Positions 50,043-59,054 of a DNA stretch of 64,000 nucleotides are shown here, in pieces. The position numbers were made by a program, and so were the translations under genes. The first letter of the stretch is position 1. Every line of letters begins with the position of its first letter. Under the pieces are notes generated by a model. It ran no database searches. It was given only the letters and a program-made list of their open reading frames with translations, and was not told the DNA's origin. Source of the DNA: Lachnospiraceae bacterium UBA5895 (GTDB lineage: Bacteria; Bacillota; Clostridia; Lachnospirales; Lachnospiraceae); assembly GCA_002431915.1 (NCBI GenBank), contig DJEP01000022.1, forward strand, positions 1-64,000, in the 5' to 3' direction.

Positions 50043-51857
50043 ATGAACAATACAAAATATACCAAAGAGCAGATCCGTGAGAGGATCCGAGAGAGGAAAA
50101 TTCTGTTTGACGGAGCCTTCGGTACATATTACGGAGGAAAATACGATACAAAGCAGCTCCCGGAGCTGGCAAATCTGGAAGCGCCGGAGCGGGTGAAGGA
50201 GATTCACACGGAGTACCTCGAGGCGGGAGCGCAGATTCTGCGTACCAACACTTTCGCTGCCAACAGCTTCTGCATGGATCTGTCCAAAGAACAGATCGCG
50301 GAGACTCTGCGAAGCGGTGTACGTCTGGCGAGGGAGGCGGTGGCTGCGTGGAGAGAACGCACCGGTGAGACGAAAGAAGTCTATATCGCCGGAGACATCG
50401 GACAGATTCCCGGGGATGCGCTGGCACAGAAGGATACTTTATGCCGCGAATACGAAGAGATCTGCCGGATTTTCCTGGAAGAGGGTGTGAATTTTTTTGT
50501 CTTTGAGACGTTTTCCGATATGGAAGAGATTCTACCGGCCGTCAGAAGGATAGGTGACCGGGCTTTCATTACCGTACAGTTCTCCGTGAACCAGTTCGGC
50601 TACAGCAATGCGGGATTAAGCGCCAGAAAACTGTTGCACAGAGCGGGAGCGGTGGAGGAGATCGATGCCGTGGGCTTTAACTGCGGCGTCGGCCCTTCCC
50701 ACATGCAGCGTATATTGCAGCAGCTGGAAAAGCCTGTGGACAAGTTCCTTACAGCCCTTCCAAATGCGGGCTATCCCCAGATGGTCACCGGGCGAATGAT
50801 CTTCACCGGGGATAACAGGGACTATTTTGTGGACAGAATGCAGCAGATGGTGCACCTTGGTGTGGATATGGCAGGCGGCTGCTGCGGTACGACACCGGAA
50901 TACATTGCAGACCTTTCCGGGAAATTGGACTTTACCCAGTATCCGCAGGCAAAAGCAAATGCAGAACCGGAGAAAAAACAGGTCAGCGCAGAGGATCACT
51001 CTTTTTACCATAAAAAGGAAGCAGAAGGTAAGAAAAACAAGCTGATCGCTGTGGAACTGGCACCTCCCGTAAGCGTAGATGATGAAAAACTGATGGATGC
51101 CGCGCATCTGCTACAGAGAAGCGGCGTGGATGTGCTGACCTTCCCGGATTCCCCCTCGGGACGTACCAGAGCGGATTCCATTCTGATGGCGGAGAAGGTG
51201 GCGAGAGAGACCGGCATGTGTGTTATGCCCCATATCTGCTGCCGTGATAAAAATGCCATTGCCATGCGTTCCCAGCTACTGGGAGCTTATATTAACGGAA
51301 TCCATAATTTCCTGGTGATCACCGGAGATCCCATTCCTTCCATGGTGCGGACCACAGTAAAGAGCGTGTTCAATTTTGATTCTGTAGGTCTCATGCAGAT
51401 TATTGCGGATATGAATGAAGATCAGTTTGCACAGGCACCGGTAAGCTATGGCGGAGCTATCAATCAGGGCAGACGGAATCTCGAAGTGGAGATTGGCAGA
51501 GTGAAGAAGAAAATGGCGGCAGGAGCCACATTTTTCCTGACGCAGCCCATATCTACGAAAGAAAGTGCGGACAGAGTACGCCGGATCAAAGAGGAGACCG
51601 GAGCCAGAATTCTGTGCGGCATTATGCCTTTTGTGAGTCTTAAAAATGCCACATTCATGAAAAATGAGATGGCAGGCATCGATGTGACGGACGAAGTACT
51701 GGCAAGATACCGGGCGGATATGACCAGAGAAGAGGGAGAGCAGGCAGGCGTACAGTTGGCGAAGGAAGTGATTGCCATGACGGAGGATTTTGCGGACGGC
51801 TATTATTTCTCCTTCCCCTTCAACCGTGTGACCATGCTGGAAAAAATACTGAATTAA
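50043..51857 (+). CDS. Bifunctional homocysteine S-methyltransferase / 5,10-MTHF reductase
   Basis: A 604-residue fusion. Residues 15-290 are a homocysteine S-methyltransferase barrel: LFDGAFGTYYGG, LRTNTFAANS, zinc ligands in GFNCGVGPSHM and AGGCCGTTPEYI. A linker follows. Residues 325-600 are an MTHFR domain: AVELAPPVSVDDEKLMDAA, MPHICCRDKNAIA, FLVITGDPIPS, KKMAAGATFFLTQP and FPFNRVTMLEKIL. It makes methyl-THF and uses it, or another donor, to make methionine. It resembles Bacillus YitJ. It is monocistronic; the leader has a terminator-like hairpin. Confidence 0.95.
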   Translation: MNNTKYTKEQIRERIRERKILFDGAFGTYYGGKYDTKQLPELANLEAPERVKEIHTEYLEAGAQILRTNTFAANSFCMDLSKEQIAETLRSGVRLAREAVAAWRERTGETKEVYIAGDIGQIPGDALAQKDTLCREYEEICRIFLEEGVNFFVFETFSDMEEILPAVRRIGDRAFITVQFSVNQFGYSNAGLSARKLLHRAGAVEEIDAVGFNCGVGPSHMQRILQQLEKPVDKFLTALPNAGYPQMVTGRMIFTGDNRDYFVDRMQQMVHLGVDMAGGCCGTTPEYIADLSGKLDFTQYPQAKANAEPEKKQVSAEDHSFYHKKEAEGKKNKLIAVELAPPVSVDDEKLMDAAHLLQRSGVDVLTFPDSPSGRTRADSILMAEKVARETGMCVMPHICCRDKNAIAMRSQLLGAYINGIHNFLVITGDPIPSMVRTTVKSVFNFDSVGLMQIIADMNEDQFAQAPVSYGGAINQGRRNLEVEIGRVKKKMAAGATFFLTQPISTKESADRVRRIKEETGARILCGIMPFVSLKNATFMKNEMAGIDVTDEVLARYRADMTREEGEQAGVQLAKEVIAMTEDFADGYYFSFPFNRVTMLEKILN

Positions 51858-51880
51858 TGGGATTTTTTCAAAAAAATCGT

Positions 51881-51918
51881 TAAGAAACCTTGGAAAAGTC
51901 CGAAATAAGTAGTATACT
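51881..51918 (+). promoter_or_regulatory. Promoter(s) of the FliD-like gene
   Basis: A sigma-A promoter, TTGGAA 51890-51895 with TATACT 51913-51918 and a 17-bp spacer, overlaps a possible flagellar sigma-D promoter, TAAG 51881-51884, 15 bp, CCGAAATA 51900-51907 (consensus TAAA-N15-CCGATAT). Sigma-A is the safer reading. Confidence 0.5.
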
Positions 51919-51985
51919 GTAACTGGTATAAAAGGACTAATGGCTGAAAGGCTGATTCAAAACAGTTGACACGGAGGTGACTGTG

Positions 51986-52756
51986 ATGAGTATTAATATT
52001 CAGGCAAAGACAAATTATTCTTTTCTGTTTTCCGGTTTAAGCTCTACGGCATCCAATGCAGCAAGCGGTAACTGGCTGGCAGATTATGCAAGTATTAAGA
52101 ACGGCAGCTACGGCAAGCTTATGAAGGCTTATTATGGCAAGAGTGATAATGCATCCAAGACCGCAGCTTCCACCATTACGAAAAAAGATAACGCAACAGA
52201 TACTGCGAAGAAGGCGCTGGTGAAGGTAGAGACCACGACAGATGCGCTGAAGGAATCCGCAGATGCACTGTTAGCGACCGGCAAAGATGATCTGTTCGCC
52301 CAGAAGGATATCACCACCAAGGATGAGAACGGCGTGGAGAGTACTACCAAGGGTTACGATACCAATGCCATCTACAGTGCAGTGAATAACTTTGTGAAGA
52401 ACTACAACAGTGTACTGACAGCTGCAGATGATGTGAGCGACACCACGGTAAGTAATCGAGTGACAGCCATGAGCAATTCGACCCTTGCCAACAGCAAGCA
52501 GCTGGCGAAGATCGGTATCACCATGAAAAATGACGGTACACTGTCTCTGGATAAGGATACTTTTATGAAGGCAGATATGTCTACGGTAAAGAGTCTGTTC
52601 CAGGGGAACGGTTCTTACGGCTACCGTGTATCCGCACAGAGTTCCATGATCAATTTCGCAGCAGACCATGCCTCTGCCAGAAGCAGTCTGTATACCGGAA
52701 ATGCAGGATATACCGGTCTCTATAATGCAGGCAATCTGTTCAGCTCCTATATGTAA
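51986..52756 (+). CDS. FliD C-terminal-like protein, lone gene
   Basis: A 256-residue protein resembling the C-terminal half of the flagellar filament cap FliD: NAIYSAVNNFVKNYNSVLTA, SNRVTAMSNSTLANSKQLAK, IGITMKNDGTLSLDKDTFMK and AMDSTVKSLF-type MSTVKSLFQGNGSYGYRVS. It is shorter than FliD (usually over 400 residues), begins with a different helical region (YSFLFSGLSSTASNAASGNW), and no other flagellar gene is near. No signal peptide is seen. ATG 51986 is set by GGAGG at 51973-51977. It may be a derived surface or adhesion protein. Function is unknown. Confidence 0.75.
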   Translation: MSINIQAKTNYSFLFSGLSSTASNAASGNWLADYASIKNGSYGKLMKAYYGKSDNASKTAASTITKKDNATDTAKKALVKVETTTDALKESADALLATGKDDLFAQKDITTKDENGVESTTKGYDTNAIYSAVNNFVKNYNSVLTAADDVSDTTVSNRVTAMSNSTLANSKQLAKIGITMKNDGTLSLDKDTFMKADMSTVKSLFQGNGSYGYRVSAQSSMINFAADHASARSSLYTGNAGYTGLYNAGNLFSSYM

Positions 52757-52801
52757 ATCGTGATTATTTTATATACATTTCAAATAATTTGAAAAATAAT
52801 G

Positions 52802-52830
52802 TTGACATTTGGAAACGGTTGTTGTAATAT
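52802..52830 (+). promoter_or_regulatory. Promoter of tRNA-Leu(CAG)
   Basis: TTGACA 52802-52807, a 17-bp spacer, TAATAT 52825-52830; the tRNA begins 10 bp later. Confidence 0.88.
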
Positions 52831-52840
52831 ACATTTGTTC

Positions 52841-52924
52841 GCAGAAATGGCGGAATTGGCAGACGCGCACGGTTCAGGTCCGTGTGGTAGTGATACCATG
52901 AGGGTTCAAGTCCCTCTTTCTGCA
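52841..52924 (+). tRNA. tRNA-Leu (anticodon CAG)
   Basis: A class II tRNA of 84 nt: acceptor GCAGAAA/TTTCTGC, anticodon stem CACGG/CCGTG with loop TTCAGGT giving anticodon CAG (codon CUG), long variable arm, and T-arm AGGGTTCAAGTCCCT. CCA is not encoded. Confidence 0.97.
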
Positions 52925-52930
52925 TCACAT

Positions 52931-52960
52931 GGCGGTGACCGAAAGGTTGCCGCCTTTGTT
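52931..52960 (+). terminator. Terminator after tRNA-Leu(CAG)
   Basis: GGCGGTGACC 52931-52940 pairs with GGTTGCCGCC 52945-52954 across a GAAA tetraloop, then TTTGTT. Confidence 0.88.
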
Positions 52961-53013
52961 GTATTAGGAATCCTATAAGAATATCATAAGAAATCGGGAA
53001 AGGGGTGAAACTC

Positions 53014-54330
53014 ATGGCAATCAGCAAAAGAGACAGGATAAAAACAGACAGAGCGGCGAAGGTGCACAAGGACTGGTACAAGTTGGATCTGTCTGCTATC
53101 GTATATCCTACGTTACAGCGAAGGGATTTCTCTTCGGTGTACCGTTTATCTGTCCTGCTGAAGGAAGAAATCGATCCCGAGATGCTGCAGCGGGCGGTGA
53201 ATCTGACGATGCCACGTTTTCCCACGTATAAGGCGGCGATCCGTAAAGGGGTATTCTGGAGATACTTAGAGCCGAATGACCGTCCGGGACCTTTTGTACA
53301 GGAAGATGTGAAAAATCCCTGCCAGCCCATGTACTTTAAGGCGAACAACCGTTATCTGGTAAGAATCTATTATTACCGGAACCGGATTGCACTGGAGGCG
53401 CATCACAGCCTGGGAGACGGTACCGGAGGCATGTGCGTGTTACAGACTCTGACTGCCACCTATCTGCGTCTGAAAGGGCATGCGGAGATCGAAAACGGTG
53501 GTTTTGTACTGGATATTTTGGACACGCCGGATCCGGGAGAACTGGAAGATGCCTATATGAAATACGCCAATGCCAAGGTATGCCCGCCCAGACCGGGAGA
53601 GAAGACTTACCGCGTCCGGGGAACGAAGGAACCTTTTTATACCCTGAACATCATAGACGGCATTATGTCGGTATCAGAGGTCATGAAAGTGGCAAAAAGC
53701 TATAATGCCACCATCACGGAGTACCTGAATTCGGTGCTGCTCTATGCCCTGATGCAGAAGCAGGAGAGCGAGTGGCATATCAATTTACGCCCGGTAAAGA
53801 TCGCCATGCCGGTGAATCTGCGGCGCTTTTTCCCGTCGAAGACCCTGCGGAATTTTATTACCATGATCTATCCGGGGATTGACCCAAGATTGGGAGAGTA
53901 CACTTTTGAGGAGATCGTGACCCAGGTGCATAACTATATGCGTTATTACTTGAACGAAAAGCTGCTGCGGGGCGACATTACCACCAACGCAGAGACCCAG
54001 AGGAATCCTCTGATCCGTATCGTGCCGTTATTTATCAAGGACCTGGTGGTCCGGCAGTTCTATACGAAGATTCAGGATAAAAACTCTTCGGCAGGTCTGA
54101 CCAATATGGGTGCTTTAAAAGTGCCGGAGACCATGAAACCCTATATTGAACGGTTTGATATTTACATGGGGCAGCCTTTTTCCACGAGAACGAACTGTGC
54201 CATTGCAAGCTTTGAAGATATTTTGACCATCAATTTTGCCAGCAGTATCGTGGAAACGGACGTGGAACGACTGTTTTTCCGTAAGTTGGTACAGGATGGC
54301 ATTCATGTGAAGATCGAAAGTAACCGGTAG
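53014..54330 (+). CDS. Condensation-domain-like acyltransferase
   Basis: A 438-residue protein of the CoA-dependent acyltransferase fold. The catalytic HHxxxDG motif is in LEAHHSLGDGTGG near residue 130, and a second conserved region is KIAMPVNLRRFFPSKTLRNF. It resembles proteins labelled alcohol acetyltransferase in Firmicutes. Its acceptor is unknown; lipids, alcohols or polyketide-like chains are possible. ATG 53014 is used after GGGG at 52999-53003. The next genes encode a zinc-ribbon membrane protein and an esterase, which suggests a small acyl-metabolism unit. Confidence 0.82.
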   Translation: MAISKRDRIKTDRAAKVHKDWYKLDLSAIVYPTLQRRDFSSVYRLSVLLKEEIDPEMLQRAVNLTMPRFPTYKAAIRKGVFWRYLEPNDRPGPFVQEDVKNPCQPMYFKANNRYLVRIYYYRNRIALEAHHSLGDGTGGMCVLQTLTATYLRLKGHAEIENGGFVLDILDTPDPGELEDAYMKYANAKVCPPRPGEKTYRVRGTKEPFYTLNIIDGIMSVSEVMKVAKSYNATITEYLNSVLLYALMQKQESEWHINLRPVKIAMPVNLRRFFPSKTLRNFITMIYPGIDPRLGEYTFEEIVTQVHNYMRYYLNEKLLRGDITTNAETQRNPLIRIVPLFIKDLVVRQFYTKIQDKNSSAGLTNMGALKVPETMKPYIERFDIYMGQPFSTRTNCAIASFEDILTINFASSIVETDVERLFFRKLVQDGIHVKIESNR

Positions 54331-54356
54331 ATTCTCCGGTTAGAAAGGAAATGCTT

Positions 54357-55061
54357 ATGTCATATTGTGTGAATTGCGGTGTGGAACTGGATCCTTCGGC
54401 GACGAAATGTCCGCTGTGCGATACCCCGGTCTATAATCCCAAAGCACCGGAACCCGCGACGCAGCCTTCTCCTTTTCCGAAGGAAAAAGGACAGGTGGAA
54501 GTAGTAAAAAGAAAAGATCTGGGAGTACTGCTGACTGTCATCGTACTGGCGACAGCAGCCACCTGCGGACTGCTGAACGCTTTCGTGTTCCGTAACAACT
54601 TGTGGTCTTTGGCGGTGATCGGCGTATTTCTGGTATTGTGGGTGATCATGATCCCGGTGGTCATTTATACGAGACAGCCCATCTATCTGTCGATTCTGTT
54701 AGACGGTGTGGCAGTGGTCGTGTATCTTTATCTGCTGACTTATCTGACAGGTCATAACGGCTGGTTTTACGGACTGGGGATTCCCATTGTACTGCTGGTG
54801 ACAGCAGTGGTGGAAGCGGAGACTTTTTGTATCCGGAGACTTCCGATGTCATTCCTTACGGGAGCGTTATACCTGATCTCGGGGATCGCCATCCTGTGTG
54901 TGGGACTGGAATTATTGATTGACTGTTATCTGAGACAGGAGATCATGCTCGGCTGGTCCGCTATTGTACTGACGATCTGCGTGATCGTGGATATTACCAT
55001 TGCAACCCTTTTATCCCGCAGAAGACTGCGGAATGCGGTACGAAGACGACTTCACTTTTGA
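54357..55061 (+). CDS. Zinc-ribbon membrane protein (DUF6320-like)
   Basis: A 234-residue protein. The N-terminal zinc ribbon YCVNCGVELDPSATKCPLCD has two CxxC pairs. A Pro-rich linker leads to about six membrane helices (GVLLTVIVLATAATCGLLNA, LAVIGVFLVLWVIMIPVVIY, ILLDGVAVVVYLYLLTYLTG, WSAIVLTICVIVDITIATLL) and a basic end. I recall this as the DUF6320 layout. ATG 54357 is chosen because AGAAAGGA at 54342-54349 is 7 bp before it. Repeat copy D begins at the base after its stop codon. Function is unknown; it lies between acyltransferase and esterase genes. Confidence 0.8.
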   Translation: MSYCVNCGVELDPSATKCPLCDTPVYNPKAPEPATQPSPFPKEKGQVEVVKRKDLGVLLTVIVLATAATCGLLNAFVFRNNLWSLAVIGVFLVLWVIMIPVVIYTRQPIYLSILLDGVAVVVYLYLLTYLTGHNGWFYGLGIPIVLLVTAVVEAETFCIRRLPMSFLTGALYLISGIAILCVGLELLIDCYLRQEIMLGWSAIVLTICVIVDITIATLLSRRRLRNAVRRRLHF

Positions 55062-55165
55062 TAACTATTCAGAGCCATGAAATATTGGCAAGGCTTCGTC
55101 GAATGCTCGCATTCGTAAGATGGCTGGACAATATTTCTTTGGCGAATTGAGGCGCTGAATAGTTA
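55062..55165 (+). repeat. Dispersed palindromic repeat, copy D (short form)
   Basis: A 104-bp element starting directly after the upstream stop codon and ending 25 bp before the next ATG. The ends are TAACTATTCAGAGC / GCGCTGAATAGTTA. The stem GAAATATTG / CAATATTTC encloses the conserved hairpin with a changed loop base (CGAATGCTCGCATTCG). The third hairpin and most of the linker of copies A, C and E are missing. Confidence 0.88.
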
Positions 55166-55190
55166 GCAAATATTTTAACAGGAGGAATTT

Positions 55191-56099
55191 ATGGCACTGA
55201 TAGGAAAAAACAGTGAGAAGAACAATCAGAATTTAATGCAGCTGATCCGCAGAGCCCACGGACTGGTGGAGAATCCGGATCTGGAGAAGCACAGACAGTC
55301 CCAGGACCACATCGGCGAACTGCTGGGGAACAGCAGAGAGATCCAGTACCACCCGGTGGAGATCGAAGGGATGGAAGCGGAGTGGGTCAGCGTGAACCGT
55401 GCCCATATGAAAAAATATGTGATCCTGCACTGCCACGGCGGCGGATATTCCACGGGCAGCAGTGTCTATGCCAGAACCCTGACTTCCAAGCTGGCAGCGG
55501 GAACTTCCATGGATGTGCTGTGTTTTGACTATCGCCTGGCACCGGAGCATCCTTATCCGGCAGCCACGGAGGACGCCATGAAAGCCTGGAATTATCTGAT
55601 GCTTCTGGGGTATGGAGCCAGAGATGTGATCATTACCGGGGATTCCGCCGGAGGCAACCTGGCGCTTTCCCTGGTGTTAAAATTAAAAGAGCAGGAGCGT
55701 CTGCTTCCCAGAGGCATTGTGCTGATGTCCCCCTGGACAGACCTCACCGGCGAAGGTAAGACTTTTCAGACCAAGGCGGAACTGGATCCGGTACTGGATA
55801 AGGAGTATATCGACCGCATGACGAAAGCCTATGCGCCGGATATGGATTTGACAGACCCTTATATCTCCCCGCTGTACGGAGATTTTCACGGATTCCCTCC
55901 CGTATATATCCAGGTGGGAGAGAACGAGATCCTGTTAGACGATTCCCTGCGGTTATATAAGCACCTGATCAAGTCGGGAGTATCCGCCCACATCGACCGT
56001 TTCCCCGGAATGTGGCATGTATTCCAGATGTCACCTTTCAAAAAAGCCAGCGAGGCGATGGATAAAAATGCGGAATTCATTTATTCTGTCTGCAGATAA
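55191..56099 (+). CDS. Alpha/beta hydrolase of the hormone-sensitive-lipase type
   Basis: A 302-residue esterase. Signatures are the oxyanion-hole motif CHGGGYSTGS, YRLAPEHPYPAATEDAMKAW, the nucleophile elbow GDSAGGNLALS, a catalytic Asp in QVGENEILLDDSLRL and a catalytic His in MWHVFQM. It is predicted to be cytoplasmic and to cut short acyl esters. GGAGG precedes the ATG, just downstream of repeat D. The arrangement with an acyltransferase and a zinc-ribbon membrane protein suggests related substrates. Confidence 0.92.
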   Translation: MALIGKNSEKNNQNLMQLIRRAHGLVENPDLEKHRQSQDHIGELLGNSREIQYHPVEIEGMEAEWVSVNRAHMKKYVILHCHGGGYSTGSSVYARTLTSKLAAGTSMDVLCFDYRLAPEHPYPAATEDAMKAWNYLMLLGYGARDVIITGDSAGGNLALSLVLKLKEQERLLPRGIVLMSPWTDLTGEGKTFQTKAELDPVLDKEYIDRMTKAYAPDMDLTDPYISPLYGDFHGFPPVYIQVGENEILLDDSLRLYKHLIKSGVSAHIDRFPGMWHVFQMSPFKKASEAMDKNAEFIYSVCR

Positions 56100-56128
56100 A
56101 AAATCTTTTTATGTAAAAAGGATTTTTT
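56098..56128 (+). terminator. Terminator after the esterase gene
   Basis: AAAAAATCTTTTT pairs with AAAAAGGATTTTTT (56115-56128) around a short loop, ending in six T. The A/T-rich stem is weak but well placed. Confidence 0.75.
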
Positions 56129-56168
56129 GGACAGGCACAGAATATTAGAAGTAGGGGCAGGAGGAACT

Positions 56169-57173
56169 ATGACGATCAGAGAAAGCTTGGAACAGTGGGA
56201 AAAGGATTATTTAAGTCCGTATGCATCATTGAGTGTGAACTCCAAAGGGCGTCTGCGACCGGAGGAACAGTGTGATATCCGTCCGGTATTCCAGAGAGAC
56301 AGAGACCGTATTATCCATTGCAAGGCATTCCGCAGGCTGAAGGATAAAACGCAGGTATTCTTAACGCCCGAGGGCGACCATTACCGCACCAGACTGACGC
56401 ATACGCTGGAGGTATCCCAGACTGCCAGAACCATAGCCAAGGCATTAAAACTGAACGAGGACCTGGTGGAAGCCATTGCACTGGGACACGATCTGGGACA
56501 CACGCCGTTCGGACATGCCGGAGAGCGTGCGTTGAACAGAGTATGCCCGTTTGGCTTCGAACACGCCGAACAGAGCGTCCGCACGGTGGATATTCTGGAG
56601 AAGGATGGTAAGGGACTGAACCTGACCTACGAGGTGCGGGACGGCATCCGGAACCATCAGACCATCGGCAAACCCCACACCCTGGAAGGCAAGATCGTCA
56701 GACTTTCCGATAAAATAGCCTACATTCATCACGATATGGATGACGCCATCCGCGGAGGAATCCTCACGGAAGCGGATGTCCCGAAGGAGATCTGCGAAGT
56801 GATCGGCAGCAGTCCCACCGAGAGACTGGATCATTTCATTCATGATATCGTGACCAACAGCATGGACAAGAACGACATCCTCATGTCGGAGCCCGTGGCG
56901 GAAGCCATGACGAAGATTAGACAGTTCATGTTTGAGAGAGTTTATAAGAATCCGGTAGCGAAGAGCGAAGAAGGAAAAGCAGAAAAGCTGATGGAGACAC
57001 TGTACCAGCATTTCCTGAAGAACTTAGATGACCTGCCGGAGGAGTATCTGAACCTCCTCTCCGTGGGAGAACCCAGAGAGAAGGTCGTCTGCGATTATGT
57101 GGGAGCTATGACAGACCGTTTTGCCATAGCGGTATATGAAGATATCTACATACCCAAGTCCTGGCAGCGATAG
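56169..57173 (+). CDS. dgt: Deoxyguanosinetriphosphate triphosphohydrolase-like HD protein
   Basis: A 334-residue dNTPase that removes triphosphate from dNTPs. HD-domain metal ligands are in HYRTRLTHTLEVSQTARTIA, IALGHDLGHTPFGHAGERAL and IVRLSDKIAYIHHDMDDAIR. It begins with QCDIRPVFQRDRDRIIHCKAFRRLKDKTQVF, split here only by family pattern, in the expected place. ATG 56169 follows AGGAGGAACT; a TTG 42 bp upstream lies in the terminator region. It is followed closely by dnaG and rpoD, a common arrangement in Clostridia. Confidence 0.94.
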   Translation: MTIRESLEQWEKDYLSPYASLSVNSKGRLRPEEQCDIRPVFQRDRDRIIHCKAFRRLKDKTQVFLTPEGDHYRTRLTHTLEVSQTARTIAKALKLNEDLVEAIALGHDLGHTPFGHAGERALNRVCPFGFEHAEQSVRTVDILEKDGKGLNLTYEVRDGIRNHQTIGKPHTLEGKIVRLSDKIAYIHHDMDDAIRGGILTEADVPKEICEVIGSSPTERLDHFIHDIVTNSMDKNDILMSEPVAEAMTKIRQFMFERVYKNPVAKSEEGKAEKLMETLYQHFLKNLDDLPEEYLNLLSVGEPREKVVCDYVGAMTDRFAIAVYEDIYIPKSWQR

Positions 57174-57200
57174 GCATAAGACAAAATAGGAGCAAAGAAA

Positions 57201-58973
57201 GTGTATTACCCCGAAGAACTGGTAGAAGAAGTCAGAGCCAGGAATGACATCGTGGATGTGATCTCCGGCTATGTCTCATTGAAAAAAAAGGGAAGCAACT
57301 ATTGGGGCTGCTGTCCTTTTCATAACGAAAAAACACCTTCTTTCTCGGTGTCTTCAAACAAGCAGATGTATTATTGCTTCGGATGTCATGCCAGCGGAAA
57401 TGTCTATACATTTCTCATGAAGTATGAAAACGATACTTTCCCGGAGGCAATCAAGATCCTGGCGGATCGCGCCGGGGTAAAGCTTCCCGAAGCAGAGGAG
57501 ACACCGGAACAGAAGAAAAAGGCAGGCAGGCGTATGCGCCTGCTAGAAGTCAACAAAGAAGCGGCAAAATACTTTTACTATATGTTAAGGAATCCACAGG
57601 GAGAAGTGGGAATGCGGTATCTGACGGGACGGAAACTGACCGATGAGACCATGCACCATTTCGGACTGGGCTATGCCGGGAAAAACGGCGAACAGGTGGT
57701 ACAGTACCTGCGGAAAAAAGGATTCACGGACGAAGAAATTAAAGACTCCGGTCTTGCGATGTTTTCCGAGCAAAGAGGATTACGCAGTCAGTTCTGGAAC
57801 CGTGTCATGTTCCCCATACAGGACATTAACCACCGGGTCATCGGCTTCGGCGGACGAGTCATGGGAGATGGCGAACCGAAATACCTGAACTCCCCGGAGA
57901 CCATGATCTTCGATAAGAGGCGGAACCTCTACGGACTGAATTTCGCAAGAACCGCCAGGACGGGCAACATCATCCTGTGCGAGGGCTATATGGATGTGAT
58001 CGCCATGCACCAGGCGGGATTCACCCAGGCGGTGGCATCCCTGGGAACGGCATTTACGGTGGAGCAGGCGAATCTTCTGCACCGCTATGCGGAAAACATT
58101 CTGTTAGCCTACGACAGCGACGGCGCCGGAACCAAGGCAGCGCTTCGGGGCATCGGTATCTTACGTGAAGCGGGACTTACCGGTAAGGTCATCAACATGC
58201 GGCCTTACAAGGATCCGGATGAATTTATTAAAAATCTGGGCAAAGAAGCATTCCAGGAACGCATTGATCAGGCGGAGAACAGCTTTTATTTTGAAATCCG
58301 TATCCTGAGCGAACAATACGATCAGAGCGATCCGGAGCAGAGGACGAAGTTCCACAGAGAGATCGCACAGAAGCTGTGTGAATTCTCGGAAGACCTGGAA
58401 CGGGAGAATTACCTGCAGGCGATCGCCGAAAAATACATGATCCGTCCGGACGACCTTCGGAAGATGGTCATAGGCTATGCATCCCAGACGGGATTAGCCA
58501 AGCCGGTACAGCGCCCCAGAAGCGGTGTGCAGAACAAAAGCGATCCGGCGGAGAGCGGAAGGCGATCCCAAAGGCTTCTGATCACCTGGATCAGTGACGA
58601 TCCTTCCCTGTATACGATCGTACGGAAATACATTTCCCCGGAGGATTTTACCGAGGAACTGTACCGGAAGGTGGCAGAGCGGATGTTCGCGGAATTGGAC
58701 AGCGGACAGTTCCAGCCGGCGGGGATCATCAGTATGTTTGAGGATGAAGAGGAACAGCGGCAGGCGGCAGAGCTTTTCCACACCACACTTCCCGAATTGT
58801 CCACCAGACAGGAGAGAGAAAGAGCTTTTCACGATATACTGCTGGCCGTCAAAAGCAACAGTTACCGGTATTACATGGCAAATCTGGGAAGTGATGTCAA
58901 TGCGGTCATGCAGGCGGTGAAGGGAAAAAAAGCACTGGAAGAATTACAGAGGACTCATATTTCCCTGGAATAA
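57201..58973 (+). CDS. dnaG: DNA primase
   Basis: Makes RNA primers at the replication fork. It has 590 residues. The zinc-binding domain is CCPFHNEKTPSFSVSSNKQ with YYCFGCHASGN. The RNA-polymerase/TOPRIM domain has MFPIQDINHRVIGFGGRVM, EGYMDVIAMHQAGF and AYDSDGAGTKA. The C-terminal helical domain that binds DnaB covers the last 140 residues. The start is GTG 57201 with AGGAG 12 bp upstream. It lies in the dgt-dnaG-rpoD order. Confidence 0.96.
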   Translation: MYYPEELVEEVRARNDIVDVISGYVSLKKKGSNYWGCCPFHNEKTPSFSVSSNKQMYYCFGCHASGNVYTFLMKYENDTFPEAIKILADRAGVKLPEAEETPEQKKKAGRRMRLLEVNKEAAKYFYYMLRNPQGEVGMRYLTGRKLTDETMHHFGLGYAGKNGEQVVQYLRKKGFTDEEIKDSGLAMFSEQRGLRSQFWNRVMFPIQDINHRVIGFGGRVMGDGEPKYLNSPETMIFDKRRNLYGLNFARTARTGNIILCEGYMDVIAMHQAGFTQAVASLGTAFTVEQANLLHRYAENILLAYDSDGAGTKAALRGIGILREAGLTGKVINMRPYKDPDEFIKNLGKEAFQERIDQAENSFYFEIRILSEQYDQSDPEQRTKFHREIAQKLCEFSEDLERENYLQAIAEKYMIRPDDLRKMVIGYASQTGLAKPVQRPRSGVQNKSDPAESGRRSQRLLITWISDDPSLYTIVRKYISPEDFTEELYRKVAERMFAELDSGQFQPAGIISMFEDEEEQRQAAELFHTTLPELSTRQERERAFHDILLAVKSNSYRYYMANLGSDVNAVMQAVKGKKALEELQRTHISLE

Positions 58974-59054
58974 TAGGATTTATGTTTCCACATAGTTATA
59001 AAAAATACGAAATATGGCTATAAATAATGGCAATGAAAGGATGGAACCACGAAA

